Source: Caulobacter segnis (GTDB taxonomy: Bacteria > Pseudomonadota > Alphaproteobacteria > Caulobacterales > Caulobacteraceae). From it: a DNA stretch of 64,000 nucleotides. Location: the NCBI RefSeq assembly GCF_003243465.1, contig NZ_QFQZ01000008.1:21471-85470 (forward strand), written 5' to 3'. The notes under the pieces are model-generated. The model searched no databases, was not told where the DNA came from, and saw only the letters and a list, made by a program, of their open reading frames with translations. Position numbers and translations under genes: made by a program. Shown piece by piece: positions 1 through 7,072 of this stretch. The stretch's first letter is position 1; every line of letters begins with the position of its first letter.

Positions 1-53
1 ATCACTTCGGGGAACGGCCGCGACGTGGCGGCCTGCAGGGGGACTTTCAACGG

Positions 54-722
54 GTGGGGGAAAAGGACGTCGCGCGGTACGAGCTGGTCATCTTCGACTT
101 CGACGGCACGCTGGCCGATAGCGCCGCGTGGATGATGCGCGCGGTCAATCCGATGGCCCGTCGCTACGGCTTCAAGACCGTCACCGACGAGGAGATCGAG
201 ATGCTGCGGGGGCGCAGCACGCGCGAGGTGATCCGCTATCTGGGGGTTTCGCCCTGGAAGCTGCCGTTGATCGCCCGGGCCGGCAAGAAAATGATGGCGG
301 CCGACGCGCACAAGATCCCGCTGTTTCCCGAGACCGCCCGGATGCTGCGCGCCCTGCACGCGGCGGGCGTGAAGATCGCCGTCGTCAGCTCCAACAGCGA
401 ACAGGTGATCCGCCGCGTGCTGGGTCCCGAACTCGCCGAGCTGATCAGCCTCTACTCCTGCGGCGCGTCGCTGTTCGGCAAGGCGCGCAAGTTCAAGCAG
501 GTGACCGCGCGCGGCGTCTCTCGAGATCGGGTGATCTGCATCGGCGATGAGACGCGCGATATCGAGGCCGCCCGGGCTGTCGGCCTGGACTGCGGCGCCG
601 TCGGTTGGGGCTACGCCAAGCCCTCGATTCTGGCCGAGCATCGCCCGACGGTGTCGTTCAGCTCGATGTCCGAAATTATTTCGTATGTCGCTGCATCCGG
701 GGCGTGGGGCGGCGGCGACTAA
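54..722 (+). CDS. HAD-family hydrolase (phosphatase-like)
   Basis: A haloacid-dehalogenase-superfamily hydrolase of 222 residues, probably a soluble phosphatase of the phosphoglycolate-phosphatase type. Motif I is DFDGT (residues 15-19, nucleophile Asp15), motif II is VVSSNS (about 110-115) and motif IV is GDETRD (about 164-169) with a lysine-rich motif III before it. A small alpha-helical cap fills residues 25-85. The GTG at 54 is the only plausible start inside the window, but the frame stays open to the left edge, so the true start could lie upstream. The substrate cannot be read from the sequence. The family call is firm; the substrate is unknown. Confidence 0.85.
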   Translation: MGEKDVARYELVIFDFDGTLADSAAWMMRAVNPMARRYGFKTVTDEEIEMLRGRSTREVIRYLGVSPWKLPLIARAGKKMMAADAHKIPLFPETARMLRALHAAGVKIAVVSSNSEQVIRRVLGPELAELISLYSCGASLFGKARKFKQVTARGVSRDRVICIGDETRDIEAARAVGLDCGAVGWGYAKPSILAEHRPTVSFSSMSEIISYVAASGAWGGGD

Positions 723-766
723 CCTTCGAAAGCGCGGATGATCGCGCTGAACGAAGGACCAAGGCG

Positions 767-949
767 ATGGCTTACGAGCTGTTTCGTGATTTCTGGTGGC
801 TGATGTTCCCGATGAGCTTCATGGCTCTGGGGGCTTTGCGTGCGTGGTTGAACTATCGCGCGCGCCGCGAGGTGATCAGCACGCTGCGCGACCTGGCCGC
901 CAAGGGACAGGAGCCGTCGGCCGCCCTGCTGGCGCAGCTGTCGCGCTAG
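767..949 (+). CDS. small single-helix membrane protein, truncated paralogue of the next gene
   Basis: A 60-residue protein with one membrane segment near residues 8-28 (FWWLMFPMSFMALGAL) and a short charged cytoplasmic tail. The tail carries a pattern RRE-x8-G-x-EP...LLAQL, which is also found in the proteins starting at 961 and 2313. The first 45 residues resemble the next gene (ELFRDFWWLMFP against QLFREFWWLIFP), so the two look like tandem duplicates, with this copy lacking the two C-terminal helices. The start ATG is preceded by AAGG and the next gene begins 11 bases after the stop. It is probably co-transcribed with the sigma-factor module. Function is unknown. Confidence 0.7.
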   Translation: MAYELFRDFWWLMFPMSFMALGALRAWLNYRARREVISTLRDLAAKGQEPSAALLAQLSR

Positions 950-960
950 GGGAGGGCGTG

Positions 961-1380
961 ATGTTCGCTCAGCTGTTTCGAGAATTCTGGTGGCTGATCT
1001 TCCCGCTTTCGGCCTTCGCGTTCGGCGCCTGGCGGAATTGGCTGACCTACCGGGCCAACCGGGAGATGCTGGACCTGATCAAGACCTACGCCGCCTCCGG
1101 CCGCGAGCCCCCTCCTGAGCTTCTGGCCAAACTCAACGCACCCTGGCGGGACTGCGACGGCGACGAAGAGCGCCCGCGTCATGCTAGGCGTTGGCGCCGC
1201 GAGCGGACCTGGTACCGGGTCGTGCTGTTCGGAACGCTGAGCAGCGGTTTCGCCTTCGCCGCCGCGACCAATATCTACGGCGCGGGCGAGGCGTTCACGA
1301 TCGTGGCCTTCGTGCTGGGCTCGATCTGCTTGGCGACGCTGGTCCAGGTTCTGCTGGATCGGAACGGTCCGACCGTCTGA
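961..1380 (+). CDS. small three-helix membrane protein upstream of ECF sigma factor (module A)
   Basis: A 139-residue inner-membrane protein. Helix 1 is near residues 9-27, followed by a cytoplasmic stretch with an NREM...GREPPPELLAKL pattern, then two more helices near 78-98 and 103-125. The layout matches the 128-residue protein at 2313-2699, and the N-terminus matches the 60-residue protein just upstream. The stop codon overlaps the sigma-factor start as TGATG, so translation is probably coupled. GGGAGGG lies just before the ATG. It may sense or transmit an envelope signal to the sigma factor; that role is inferred only from position and repeated architecture. Confidence 0.75.
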   Translation: MFAQLFREFWWLIFPLSAFAFGAWRNWLTYRANREMLDLIKTYAASGREPPPELLAKLNAPWRDCDGDEERPRHARRWRRERTWYRVVLFGTLSSGFAFAAATNIYGAGEAFTIVAFVLGSICLATLVQVLLDRNGPTV

Positions 1381-1895
1381 TGGACGCCGCGCTCGTCAAG
1401 CAGGCGCGCGCGGGGTCCCAGGCCGCCTTCGCCCGCCTGGTGGCGATCCACGAAAAGCCCTTGCGGGGTTTCCTGCGCAAGAGCGGCTGGATCGACGCCG
1501 ACGATATCGCCCAGGAGGCCTTCGTGGCGGCGTGGGCGGGACTCCACAGGCTGCGCGACAACGACGGCTTCCGGGCCTGGCTCTACGGCGTGGCCTGGAA
1601 GAAGGCGCTATCCCAGCGACGCGGCACCCAGCGCGCGGCGGCGCGCGACGAGGCCTGGCGCGGCGAGCAGGAGCTTGAGGCCGCCGCCGGGGTCGGCGCG
1701 GAGGACCGTCTGGCGCTGGAGAAGGCGTTGGCGACCTTGCCGGAGGACCAGCGGGCCTGCGTCACCCTGTGCCTCGGCCAGGGCTGGTCGCACGCCGAGG
1801 CCGCCGAAGCTCTGGGGCTTCCCCTCGGCACCGTGAAATCGCATGTTACCCGTGGCCGCGAGCGGCTGCTGTCGGTTCTAGGAGGCGCGTCATGA
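1380..1895 (+). CDS. ECF-type RNA polymerase sigma factor (module A)
   Basis: A 171-residue sigma-70-family factor with regions 2 and 4 only, as in extracytoplasmic-function sigmas. Region 2 includes DDIAQEAF (41-48). Region 4 includes the helix-turn-helix segment WSHAEAAEALGLPLGTVKSH (136-155). The start ATG overlaps the upstream stop by one base, and the stop overlaps the next ATG by four, so three genes form a tight unit. The closest relative in the window is the sigma factor at 2730-3305, sharing the CVxLCxGxxWSHxEAAEAL core. Target promoters are not known. The family assignment is secure. Confidence 0.9.
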   Translation: MDAALVKQARAGSQAAFARLVAIHEKPLRGFLRKSGWIDADDIAQEAFVAAWAGLHRLRDNDGFRAWLYGVAWKKALSQRRGTQRAAARDEAWRGEQELEAAAGVGAEDRLALEKALATLPEDQRACVTLCLGQGWSHAEAAEALGLPLGTVKSHVTRGRERLLSVLGGAS

Positions 1896-2200
1896 GCCTG
1901 GACGATCAACTGTCGGCCTTCCTGGGCGAGACACCCAAGCGGAGCCGCGCCGATCTCATTGCGCTGGAGGTGATGCAGCGCGCCGAGCGGCGGGCTTTCG
2001 TCGAGCGCCTGGTGCTGAGCGCGATCGGGGCGGGGGTCGTGGCGCTGGTGCTTTGGGCTTGCGCGCCGGTCCTCAACGTCGCGGTTTTCACGATCGCGCC
2101 AAGCCTGGTGTCTATCGCGTCCGTCCTGACGATCGCGGCGGCGGTCCTGCTGATCGGCGCGCCGTCGCTGTGGAGCCAGTCGCTCACTCCGCGACGCTGA
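1892..2200 (+). CDS. putative anti-sigma factor, two-helix membrane protein (module A)
   Basis: A 102-residue protein with a cytoplasmic N-terminal segment of about 40 residues followed by two membrane helices (about 43-60 and 66-92). It overlaps the sigma-factor gene by ATGA, the classic arrangement for a sigma and its membrane-bound anti-sigma. The N-terminus aligns by eye with the protein at 3298-3678: both have L-S/T...E-x-P...A-x-L...EV...R...RL. The zinc-binding His/Cys pattern of ZAS anti-sigmas is absent, since the N-terminal segment contains no cysteine or histidine. The anti-sigma role is inferred from position, topology and the parallel pair. Confidence 0.65.
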   Translation: MSLDDQLSAFLGETPKRSRADLIALEVMQRAERRAFVERLVLSAIGAGVVALVLWACAPVLNVAVFTIAPSLVSIASVLTIAAAVLLIGAPSLWSQSLTPRR

Positions 2201-2312
2201 TCTCGCCTTACGAAAGTTTCATCCCGGCGGGCGCCTCCAAACGGAGCCTTGAACGCCTCTTACTCATGAAAGCGGCGCTGGGGGCGTCGCTCCGCGAAAT
2301 GGAGGTTGGCCC

Positions 2313-2699
2313 ATGGGTCCCGATATCGTCGTTCCCGTCGTTGGTTGCATGATGATCGTCGCCATCGTCGTCTTGCCCTTCTACTTCAAGAGTAAGGAGC
2401 GCCGCGAAATGCAGGCCACGATCCGCACTGCGATCGAGAAGGGCCAGCCGCTTCCGCCCGAGGTCATCGAGACCCTGACCAAGAGCGTGAAGCTGCCTCC
2501 GAGCCGTCTGCGCGACATCCGCACGGGCGTGATGTGGCTGGCGGTGGGGTTGGGACTCGCCGCCTTCGGGGTCGTGATCGGCCGCGAGGAGGGCGAGGCT
2601 CTGACTCCGCTGCTGGCCGTCGCCTGTATGCCCGCCTTCATCGGCGTGGCGTACATCATCCTCAGCTTCTTCAATCCGAACAAGGAGCCGCGGGTCTAG
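2313..2699 (+). CDS. DUF6249-like small membrane protein (module B)
   Basis: A 128-residue membrane protein. Helix 1 occupies about residues 5-24 and is followed by KSKERREM and a GQPLPPE stretch; helices 2 and 3 are near 76-92 and 98-120. This matches the architecture of the protein at 961-1380 and looks like the DUF6249 family, which is a recollection rather than a search result. A strong ribosome-binding site (GGAGGT, 2301-2306) precedes the ATG. It lies 30 bases upstream of the second ECF sigma factor and so repeats the order seen in module A. Function is unknown. Confidence 0.75.
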   Translation: MGPDIVVPVVGCMMIVAIVVLPFYFKSKERREMQATIRTAIEKGQPLPPEVIETLTKSVKLPPSRLRDIRTGVMWLAVGLGLAAFGVVIGREEGEALTPLLAVACMPAFIGVAYIILSFFNPNKEPRV

Positions 2700-2729
2700 C
2701 GCCCGTCGCCTTGGGAGGGGCTTGAAACC

Positions 2730-3305
2730 ATGGGCGCGCAAAGCCCGCCAACCGGTCACGACATCGAGCTCGCCGCCAAGGCGGCGGGCGGCGATCGCCA
2801 GGCCTACGGAGAGCTGGTCCGGCGGCACGGCTCGGCCGTGCGCGGCCTGCTGCGGCGGCTGGGCGCGGACTCCGCGACGGCCGACGACCTGGCCCAGGAC
2901 GCGTTCATCGCCGGCTTCGAGCAGGTGGCTGATTTCCGCGGCGAGGGAACCTTCGCCGGCTGGATCAAGAAGATCGCCGCGCGGCTCTATCTGAAGAAGG
3001 TCAAGCGCGAGGCGCGACTGATCTTCTCGGACACGGTCGAGCCGGTCGAGGAATTCGGCCGCCAGGACGCCTCCGGCGACGCCGCCCGTCGGATCGACCT
3101 CGACGACGCGCTGAAGGCGCTGTCGCGCGGCGAGCGACTATGCGTCTCGCTTTGCTATGGCGCCGACTGGTCCCACGGCGAGGCGGCGGAGGCCTTGAAT
3201 ATCCCGATCGGCACGGTCAAATCCCATGTCAAACGTGGTCTGGATAAACTCCGGGCGAAGCTCGCCCGACCTGAGGAAGGGGCGAGGAGGGAAGCGCATG
3301 GCTGA
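2730..3305 (+). CDS. ECF-type RNA polymerase sigma factor (module B)
   Basis: A 191-residue ECF sigma factor. Region 2 carries DDLAQDAF (52-59) and the WIKKIAARLYLKK recognition segment. Region 4 carries DWSHGEAAEALNIPIGTVKSHVKRG (147-170). It is a clear paralogue of the sigma factor at 1380-1895, with a longer N-terminus of about 10 residues and a basic C-terminal tail. The stop lies 8 bases inside the next gene, suggesting translational coupling with a putative anti-sigma. A GGAGGGG ribosome-binding site sits at 2713-2719. The regulon is unknown, and nothing in the window is an obvious target apart from the modules themselves. Confidence 0.92.
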   Translation: MGAQSPPTGHDIELAAKAAGGDRQAYGELVRRHGSAVRGLLRRLGADSATADDLAQDAFIAGFEQVADFRGEGTFAGWIKKIAARLYLKKVKREARLIFSDTVEPVEEFGRQDASGDAARRIDLDDALKALSRGERLCVSLCYGADWSHGEAAEALNIPIGTVKSHVKRGLDKLRAKLARPEEGARREAHG

Positions 3306-3678
3306 ACCCGATTTCGAAGCCCAGCTGACCCGGCTGTTCGCCGAGCCGCCGTCGTTTCCGGACGCGGCGCTTTTCAACGCCGAGGTCGCGGCCAAGCTGG
3401 ATCGCGGCTGGGCGATGCGGCGCCTTTTCATCGGCGGCGCGGGAACCGTGGCGGGCCTGTTCGGCGCCTTCCAGATCCTGTCTTCGCGCTTCGCGGACGA
3501 GATTGCGCAGCTGTCTCGCAACGGCGGCCACAACCTCGAAGCCGAGTACAGCGCGGGCGTCGCCAAGATCAACGCCGTTCTGACCACGCCCGCCAGCGCC
3601 GAAGCCGTCTGGTTGGCCGCCGCCCTGGCGGTGGTGGCCCTGGCTTTCGCGGTCACGCGGATCGTCGAGGAGCTTTAG
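3298..3678 (+). CDS. putative anti-sigma factor, two-helix membrane protein (module B)
   Basis: A 126-residue protein. The N-terminal 40 residues are cytoplasmic (FEAQLTRLFAEPPSFPDAAL then EVAAKLDR...RRLF), followed by helix 1 at about 43-62, a periplasmic loop of some 35 residues, and helix 2 at about 102-122. The segment before helix 1 resembles the corresponding part of the 102-residue protein at 1892-2200. It overlaps the upstream sigma gene by 8 bases and has GAGGAGGGAAG before the ATG. No zinc-binding motif is present. The role as partner of the module B sigma factor is inferred. Confidence 0.65.
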   Translation: MAEPDFEAQLTRLFAEPPSFPDAALFNAEVAAKLDRGWAMRRLFIGGAGTVAGLFGAFQILSSRFADEIAQLSRNGGHNLEAEYSAGVAKINAVLTTPASAEAVWLAAALAVVALAFAVTRIVEEL

Positions 3679-3756
3679 TCGGCTTATCACTGTTCATGTT
3701 GCGGCGCGGCGCGATCCGGCCCACAAACGGCGCCCAATCGCGTTGCCTGAGGAGCG

Positions 3757-4590
3757 TTGGTCCTGTCCGCTCACCGTGAAGAGACGGTTCGCCGTCTGGC
3801 CGCCCCCGACATCGCCGCGCGTAAAGGCGGCAAGCCGATCGTCTGCCTGACCGCCTATACCGCGCCGGTCGCCGCGGCGCTGGACGAGTCCTGTGACGTT
3901 CTGCTGGTCGGCGACTCGGTCGGCATGGTCGTGCACGGCCTGCCCAACACGGTCGGCGTCACCCTGGACATGATGATTCTGCACGGCCAGGCGGTGATGC
4001 GCGGCTCGCGCAAGGCCATGGTCGTGATCGACATGCCGTTCGGCTCCTATGAAGGGTCGCACGAGGAGGCCTACGCCAACGCCGTGCGGATCATGAAGGA
4101 GACTGGCGCCCAGGCCGTGAAGGTCGAGAGCGGCCAGACGGTGCCGGCGACGATCGCCTATCTGACCCAGCGCGGCGTGCCGGTCATGGGCCACGTCGGC
4201 CTTCGCCCCCAGGCCGTGCTGCTGGAAGGCGGCTTCAAGGCCAAGGGCAAGGACGAGGCTGGCCGGGCCAAGGTGCTGGAGGAGGCGCGCCTGACCGCCG
4301 AGGCCGGCGCCTTCGCCATCGTGGTCGAGGGCGTGGCCGAAGGCTTGGCCCGCGAGGTCACCGAGGCGGTCAGCGTGCCGACCATCGGCATCGGCGCGTC
4401 GGCGGCGTGCGATGGCCAGGTGCTGGTGGTCGACGACATGTTGGGCCTGTTCGACTGGACCCCGAAGTTCGTCCGCCGCTACGCCGACCTGAAGGGCGAG
4501 ATCGAGCGCGCGGCGCGCGAATTCGCCCGCGACGTACAGGACCGCAGCTTCCCCGGCGAGGCCGAGACCTATTTCGCCAAGAAGGCCTGA
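3757..4590 (+). CDS. panB: 3-methyl-2-oxobutanoate hydroxymethyltransferase
   Basis: Ketopantoate hydroxymethyltransferase, which transfers a hydroxymethyl group from methylene-tetrahydrofolate to alpha-ketoisovalerate in pantothenate and CoA synthesis. The 277-residue length fits the family. Conserved features include GDSVGM (52-57), the metal-binding Asp53 and Asp92 in IDMPFGSY, KVESG (122-126) and the catalytic-loop Glu191. A TTG start at 3757 was chosen because GAGGAG sits 4-9 bases upstream and no ATG or GTG fits. It stands alone here, between the sigma modules and the yfgM operon, with no panC alongside. The identification is firm. Confidence 0.95.
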   Translation: MVLSAHREETVRRLAAPDIAARKGGKPIVCLTAYTAPVAAALDESCDVLLVGDSVGMVVHGLPNTVGVTLDMMILHGQAVMRGSRKAMVVIDMPFGSYEGSHEEAYANAVRIMKETGAQAVKVESGQTVPATIAYLTQRGVPVMGHVGLRPQAVLLEGGFKAKGKDEAGRAKVLEEARLTAEAGAFAIVVEGVAEGLAREVTEAVSVPTIGIGASAACDGQVLVVDDMLGLFDWTPKFVRRYADLKGEIERAAREFARDVQDRSFPGEAETYFAKKA

Positions 4591-4622
4591 TCTGCTCAGG
4601 ATCGATCCGCGACCGGCGGGCG

Positions 4623-4649
4623 TTGCGGCAGGGCGCGGCACGCTATAGG
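4623..4649 (+). promoter_or_regulatory. putative housekeeping promoter of yfgM-bamB
   Basis: TTGCGGC, 12 bases, then GCTATAGG. This fits the Caulobacter housekeeping consensus TTGACGS-N10-14-GCTANAWC in spacing and in most positions. It lies about 117 bases ahead of the yfgM start, in the only gap of this operon. Predicted by eye. Confidence 0.45.
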
Positions 4650-4765
4650 TTCGCCGCCTCGGCTGGCGGCCCTTCGCCCGCCACAATCTGTCTTACACCA
4701 GCGATGTCGGCCGGGTTCGTGCGCGGCGTCGTTTGGTTCTAGCGCCTGTTTCGGAGCGTCGTTTC

Positions 4766-5527
4766 GTGGTCGATGTTTTTGACGAAGTCGAAGAACAGCT
4801 TCGGGCGGAGCGTTATCAGTCGCTCGCCGTCAAGTCGCTGCCGTGGGTGGCGGCGGCGGTCGCCGCGGCTGTGATCGGCGTCGGTGGCTACTGGGGTTGG
4901 AAGTCCTACCAGACCAGCCAGGCCGACAAGGCCTCGGAAGCCTACCAAGCGGCGCTGGAGACCGCCCAGAAGGCCGGCCCGGACAAGGCGTTCGGCCAGT
5001 TCAAGGCGGTCGCGGACGGCGGCGCGCGCGGCTACAAGGCCCTGGCGCTTCTGCAGATGGGCGACATCCGCATCGAAGAGAACAAGACCAAGGAAGCCGT
5101 CGCCTATTTCGATGAAGCGGCCAAGGCGGCGTCCGATCCCATTCTCGGCGACCTGGCTCGCCTCAAATCCGCCTTCGCCCTGATGGACACCGCTTCCTAC
5201 AAGGACATCGAGTCGAGGTTGACGCCTTTGGCGGGGGAAAAGAGCCCATACCGCGTGTACGCCAAGGAAGCGCTGGCCTTCGCCAAGCTGCAGGCCGGCG
5301 ATGTCGCCGGCGCGCGCGGCGACTTCGTCGTGCTGGCCAACTCGCTGGACAACACCTCCGAGGAGGTTCGTCAGCGCGCCCAGGCGGCCATGCAGCTGAT
5401 CGACTCGGGCACCGCTAAGGATCTGGCCGCGGCGGTGAAGGCCGCCGCCAGCCTGCCCGCCATGCCGCCCATGGGCCAGCTTCCGCCCGCCGGGGCCCCT
5501 AACGCCGCCCCCAACGCCGCCCAATGA
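4766..5527 (+). CDS. yfgM: YfgM-like TPR membrane protein
   Basis: A 253-residue single-pass inner-membrane protein with a cytoplasmic N-terminus, one helix at about residues 25-46 and a periplasmic helical TPR-like domain (about 60-215). It ends in a Pro/Ala-rich tail. In E. coli the order yfgM-bamB-der is the same, and YfgM there is an accessory factor of the SecYEG translocon and periplasmic chaperone network; the same role is inferred. The GTG at 4766 was preferred over an upstream TTG because GGAG lies at 4753-4756. The stop overlaps bamB by ATGA. Confidence 0.85.
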   Translation: MVDVFDEVEEQLRAERYQSLAVKSLPWVAAAVAAAVIGVGGYWGWKSYQTSQADKASEAYQAALETAQKAGPDKAFGQFKAVADGGARGYKALALLQMGDIRIEENKTKEAVAYFDEAAKAASDPILGDLARLKSAFALMDTASYKDIESRLTPLAGEKSPYRVYAKEALAFAKLQAGDVAGARGDFVVLANSLDNTSEEVRQRAQAAMQLIDSGTAKDLAAAVKAAASLPAMPPMGQLPPAGAPNAAPNAAQ

Positions 5528-6954
5528 GCCGCCTGATGATGTCCAAGCGTTCCGTCGCCCTGGTGGCGCTGATGTCGGCCTCGGTGGCCGTCAGCGGCTG
5601 CTCGACGGTCTCCAAGCTCAATCCGTTCGACAAGAGCGACAAGAACAAGAGCACCGCCAGCCAAGGCCAGCGGATTTCGATCATCGCCTTCGACCAGAAG
5701 GTTGAGGCCAACGAGTCGCTGAAAGGCGCTGACTTCTTCCTGCCCGACCCCGTCGCTCAGACGGAGTGGCGACTGCCGGGCGGCAACCCCGAGCAGTCGA
5801 TCGAGCATGTCGACGCGGGCAAGGCCTTCGAGATCGCCTGGAAGCGGGGCTTCGGCAAGAAGGGCGGCCGCACGTTCCACGTCACCGCCCCGCCGGTTTC
5901 GGCGGGCGACCGCATCTATGTGATGGACGGCGCGGCCGAGGTGGCGGCGCTGGACGCCAAGACCGGCTCGACCGTCTGGCGCAAGGATATGCGTCCGGCC
6001 GCCGGTCCGACCAAGAAGGGCGGTTTCCTGGGGCTGATCCCCAAGAAGAACGATCGCCTGGGCTTTGGCGGCGGTCTGGCCCTCGGTCCTGACAACAAGC
6101 TCTATGTCGCGTCGGGCTTCCGCTTTGTCGCCCAGGTCGACGCCGCGAGCGGCGCGCTGGGCTGGACGCAACCGGCGTCGACCCCGATCCACGCCGCCCC
6201 GACCGTCGTTGACGGCCGCGTCTTCGTGGTGTCGACCGACAACGAGCTGCTGACCTTCGACGCCGCCACCGGCGCGCCGGGCTGGACCTACCAGGCGCTC
6301 AGCGAGCCCGCGCGGATTCTGGCCGCCTCGACCCCCGCTGTCAGCGGCGACACCGTGGTCGCCGGCTTCGCCTCGGGCGAACTGGTGGCCCTGCGGGCGG
6401 CCAACGGCAACGACCTCTGGAGCGAGGCGCTCAGCCGCGCCAGCCGCACCAACGCGCTTTCCGAGATCCGCGACATCCCCGGCCGTCCGGTCATCTACAA
6501 GGGCGACGTCTTCGCGGTCAGCCACTCGGGCGTGTTCTCGGCGACCGACCTTCGCACCGGCCAGGCGCGCTGGAGCCTGCCGGTCACCGCCATCACCACC
6601 CCGTGGGTCGCCGGCGACGTGGTCTATGTCGTCGACAAGGCTGGCCAGGTGATCTGCGTGTCGCGCGAGAGCGGCTCGGTCTACTGGATCCAGGACCTCA
6701 ACAACACCGAGGCCCTGACCAAGAAACAGAAGAAGAAGCGCGCCAAGCATCCGATCCTGTGGTCGACGCCGATCCTGGCCAATGGTCGCCTGATCACGGT
6801 GTCCAGCCAAGGCGAGGCCGTGGCGCTGAACGCCAAGACCGGCGCCAAGGAAAAGACCCTGAAGATCGGCTCGCCCGTCCTGATCAACCCGATCGCGGTG
6901 GGGAACATGATCTATGTGGTCACGGACGACGCCGAACTGGTCGCCATCCGCTGA
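5524..6954 (+). CDS. bamB: outer membrane assembly lipoprotein BamB
   Basis: BamB, the beta-propeller lipoprotein of the BAM complex that inserts beta-barrel proteins into the outer membrane. The N-terminus is a lipoprotein signal with Cys26 in a VSGC lipobox. Repeated PQQ-like blades follow, each with a pattern like VAALDAKTGSTVWR. The length of 476 residues exceeds E. coli BamB (about 390), the extra lying in the N-terminal linker and the loop with KKQKKKRAKHP. It overlaps yfgM by four bases. Possible BAM-pathway partners elsewhere in the window are surA and lptD, the latter a BAM substrate. Confidence 0.93.
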   Translation: MSRLMMSKRSVALVALMSASVAVSGCSTVSKLNPFDKSDKNKSTASQGQRISIIAFDQKVEANESLKGADFFLPDPVAQTEWRLPGGNPEQSIEHVDAGKAFEIAWKRGFGKKGGRTFHVTAPPVSAGDRIYVMDGAAEVAALDAKTGSTVWRKDMRPAAGPTKKGGFLGLIPKKNDRLGFGGGLALGPDNKLYVASGFRFVAQVDAASGALGWTQPASTPIHAAPTVVDGRVFVVSTDNELLTFDAATGAPGWTYQALSEPARILAASTPAVSGDTVVAGFASGELVALRAANGNDLWSEALSRASRTNALSEIRDIPGRPVIYKGDVFAVSHSGVFSATDLRTGQARWSLPVTAITTPWVAGDVVYVVDKAGQVICVSRESGSVYWIQDLNNTEALTKKQKKKRAKHPILWSTPILANGRLITVSSQGEAVALNAKTGAKEKTLKIGSPVLINPIAVGNMIYVVTDDAELVAIR

Positions 6955-7000
6955 TCCTCGGCCCCTCTTAGGGGGGCGGAAAGACAATCAAACGCCTTCG

Positions 7001-7039
7001 GGCCCGGGACGGTGAGAGCCGGCCCGGGCCTTCGCTTTT
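7001..7039 (+). terminator. hairpin terminator after bamB
   Basis: An 8-bp perfect stem (GGCCCGGG at 7001-7008 with CCCGGGCC at 7023-7030), followed by TTCGCTTTT. It lies between bamB and der, so der may be expressed partly by readthrough or from its own promoter. A smaller GC hairpin (6961-6977) comes just before it. Confidence 0.6.
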
Positions 7040-7072
7040 GCGAAGAGGGCGAAAATCGACTACTGGACGCCT

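Noticed and set aside
1..53. The end of an upstream gene, possibly a pseudouridine synthase
   Set aside because: No stop codon or family motif in the 53 bases supports a specific call. The frame of the HAD gene is simply open to the edge.
5371..6987. A 538-residue minus-strand frame opposite yfgM and bamB
   Set aside because: Composition is typical of a GC shadow, with no motif and no ribosome-binding site, and bamB is certain on the other strand.
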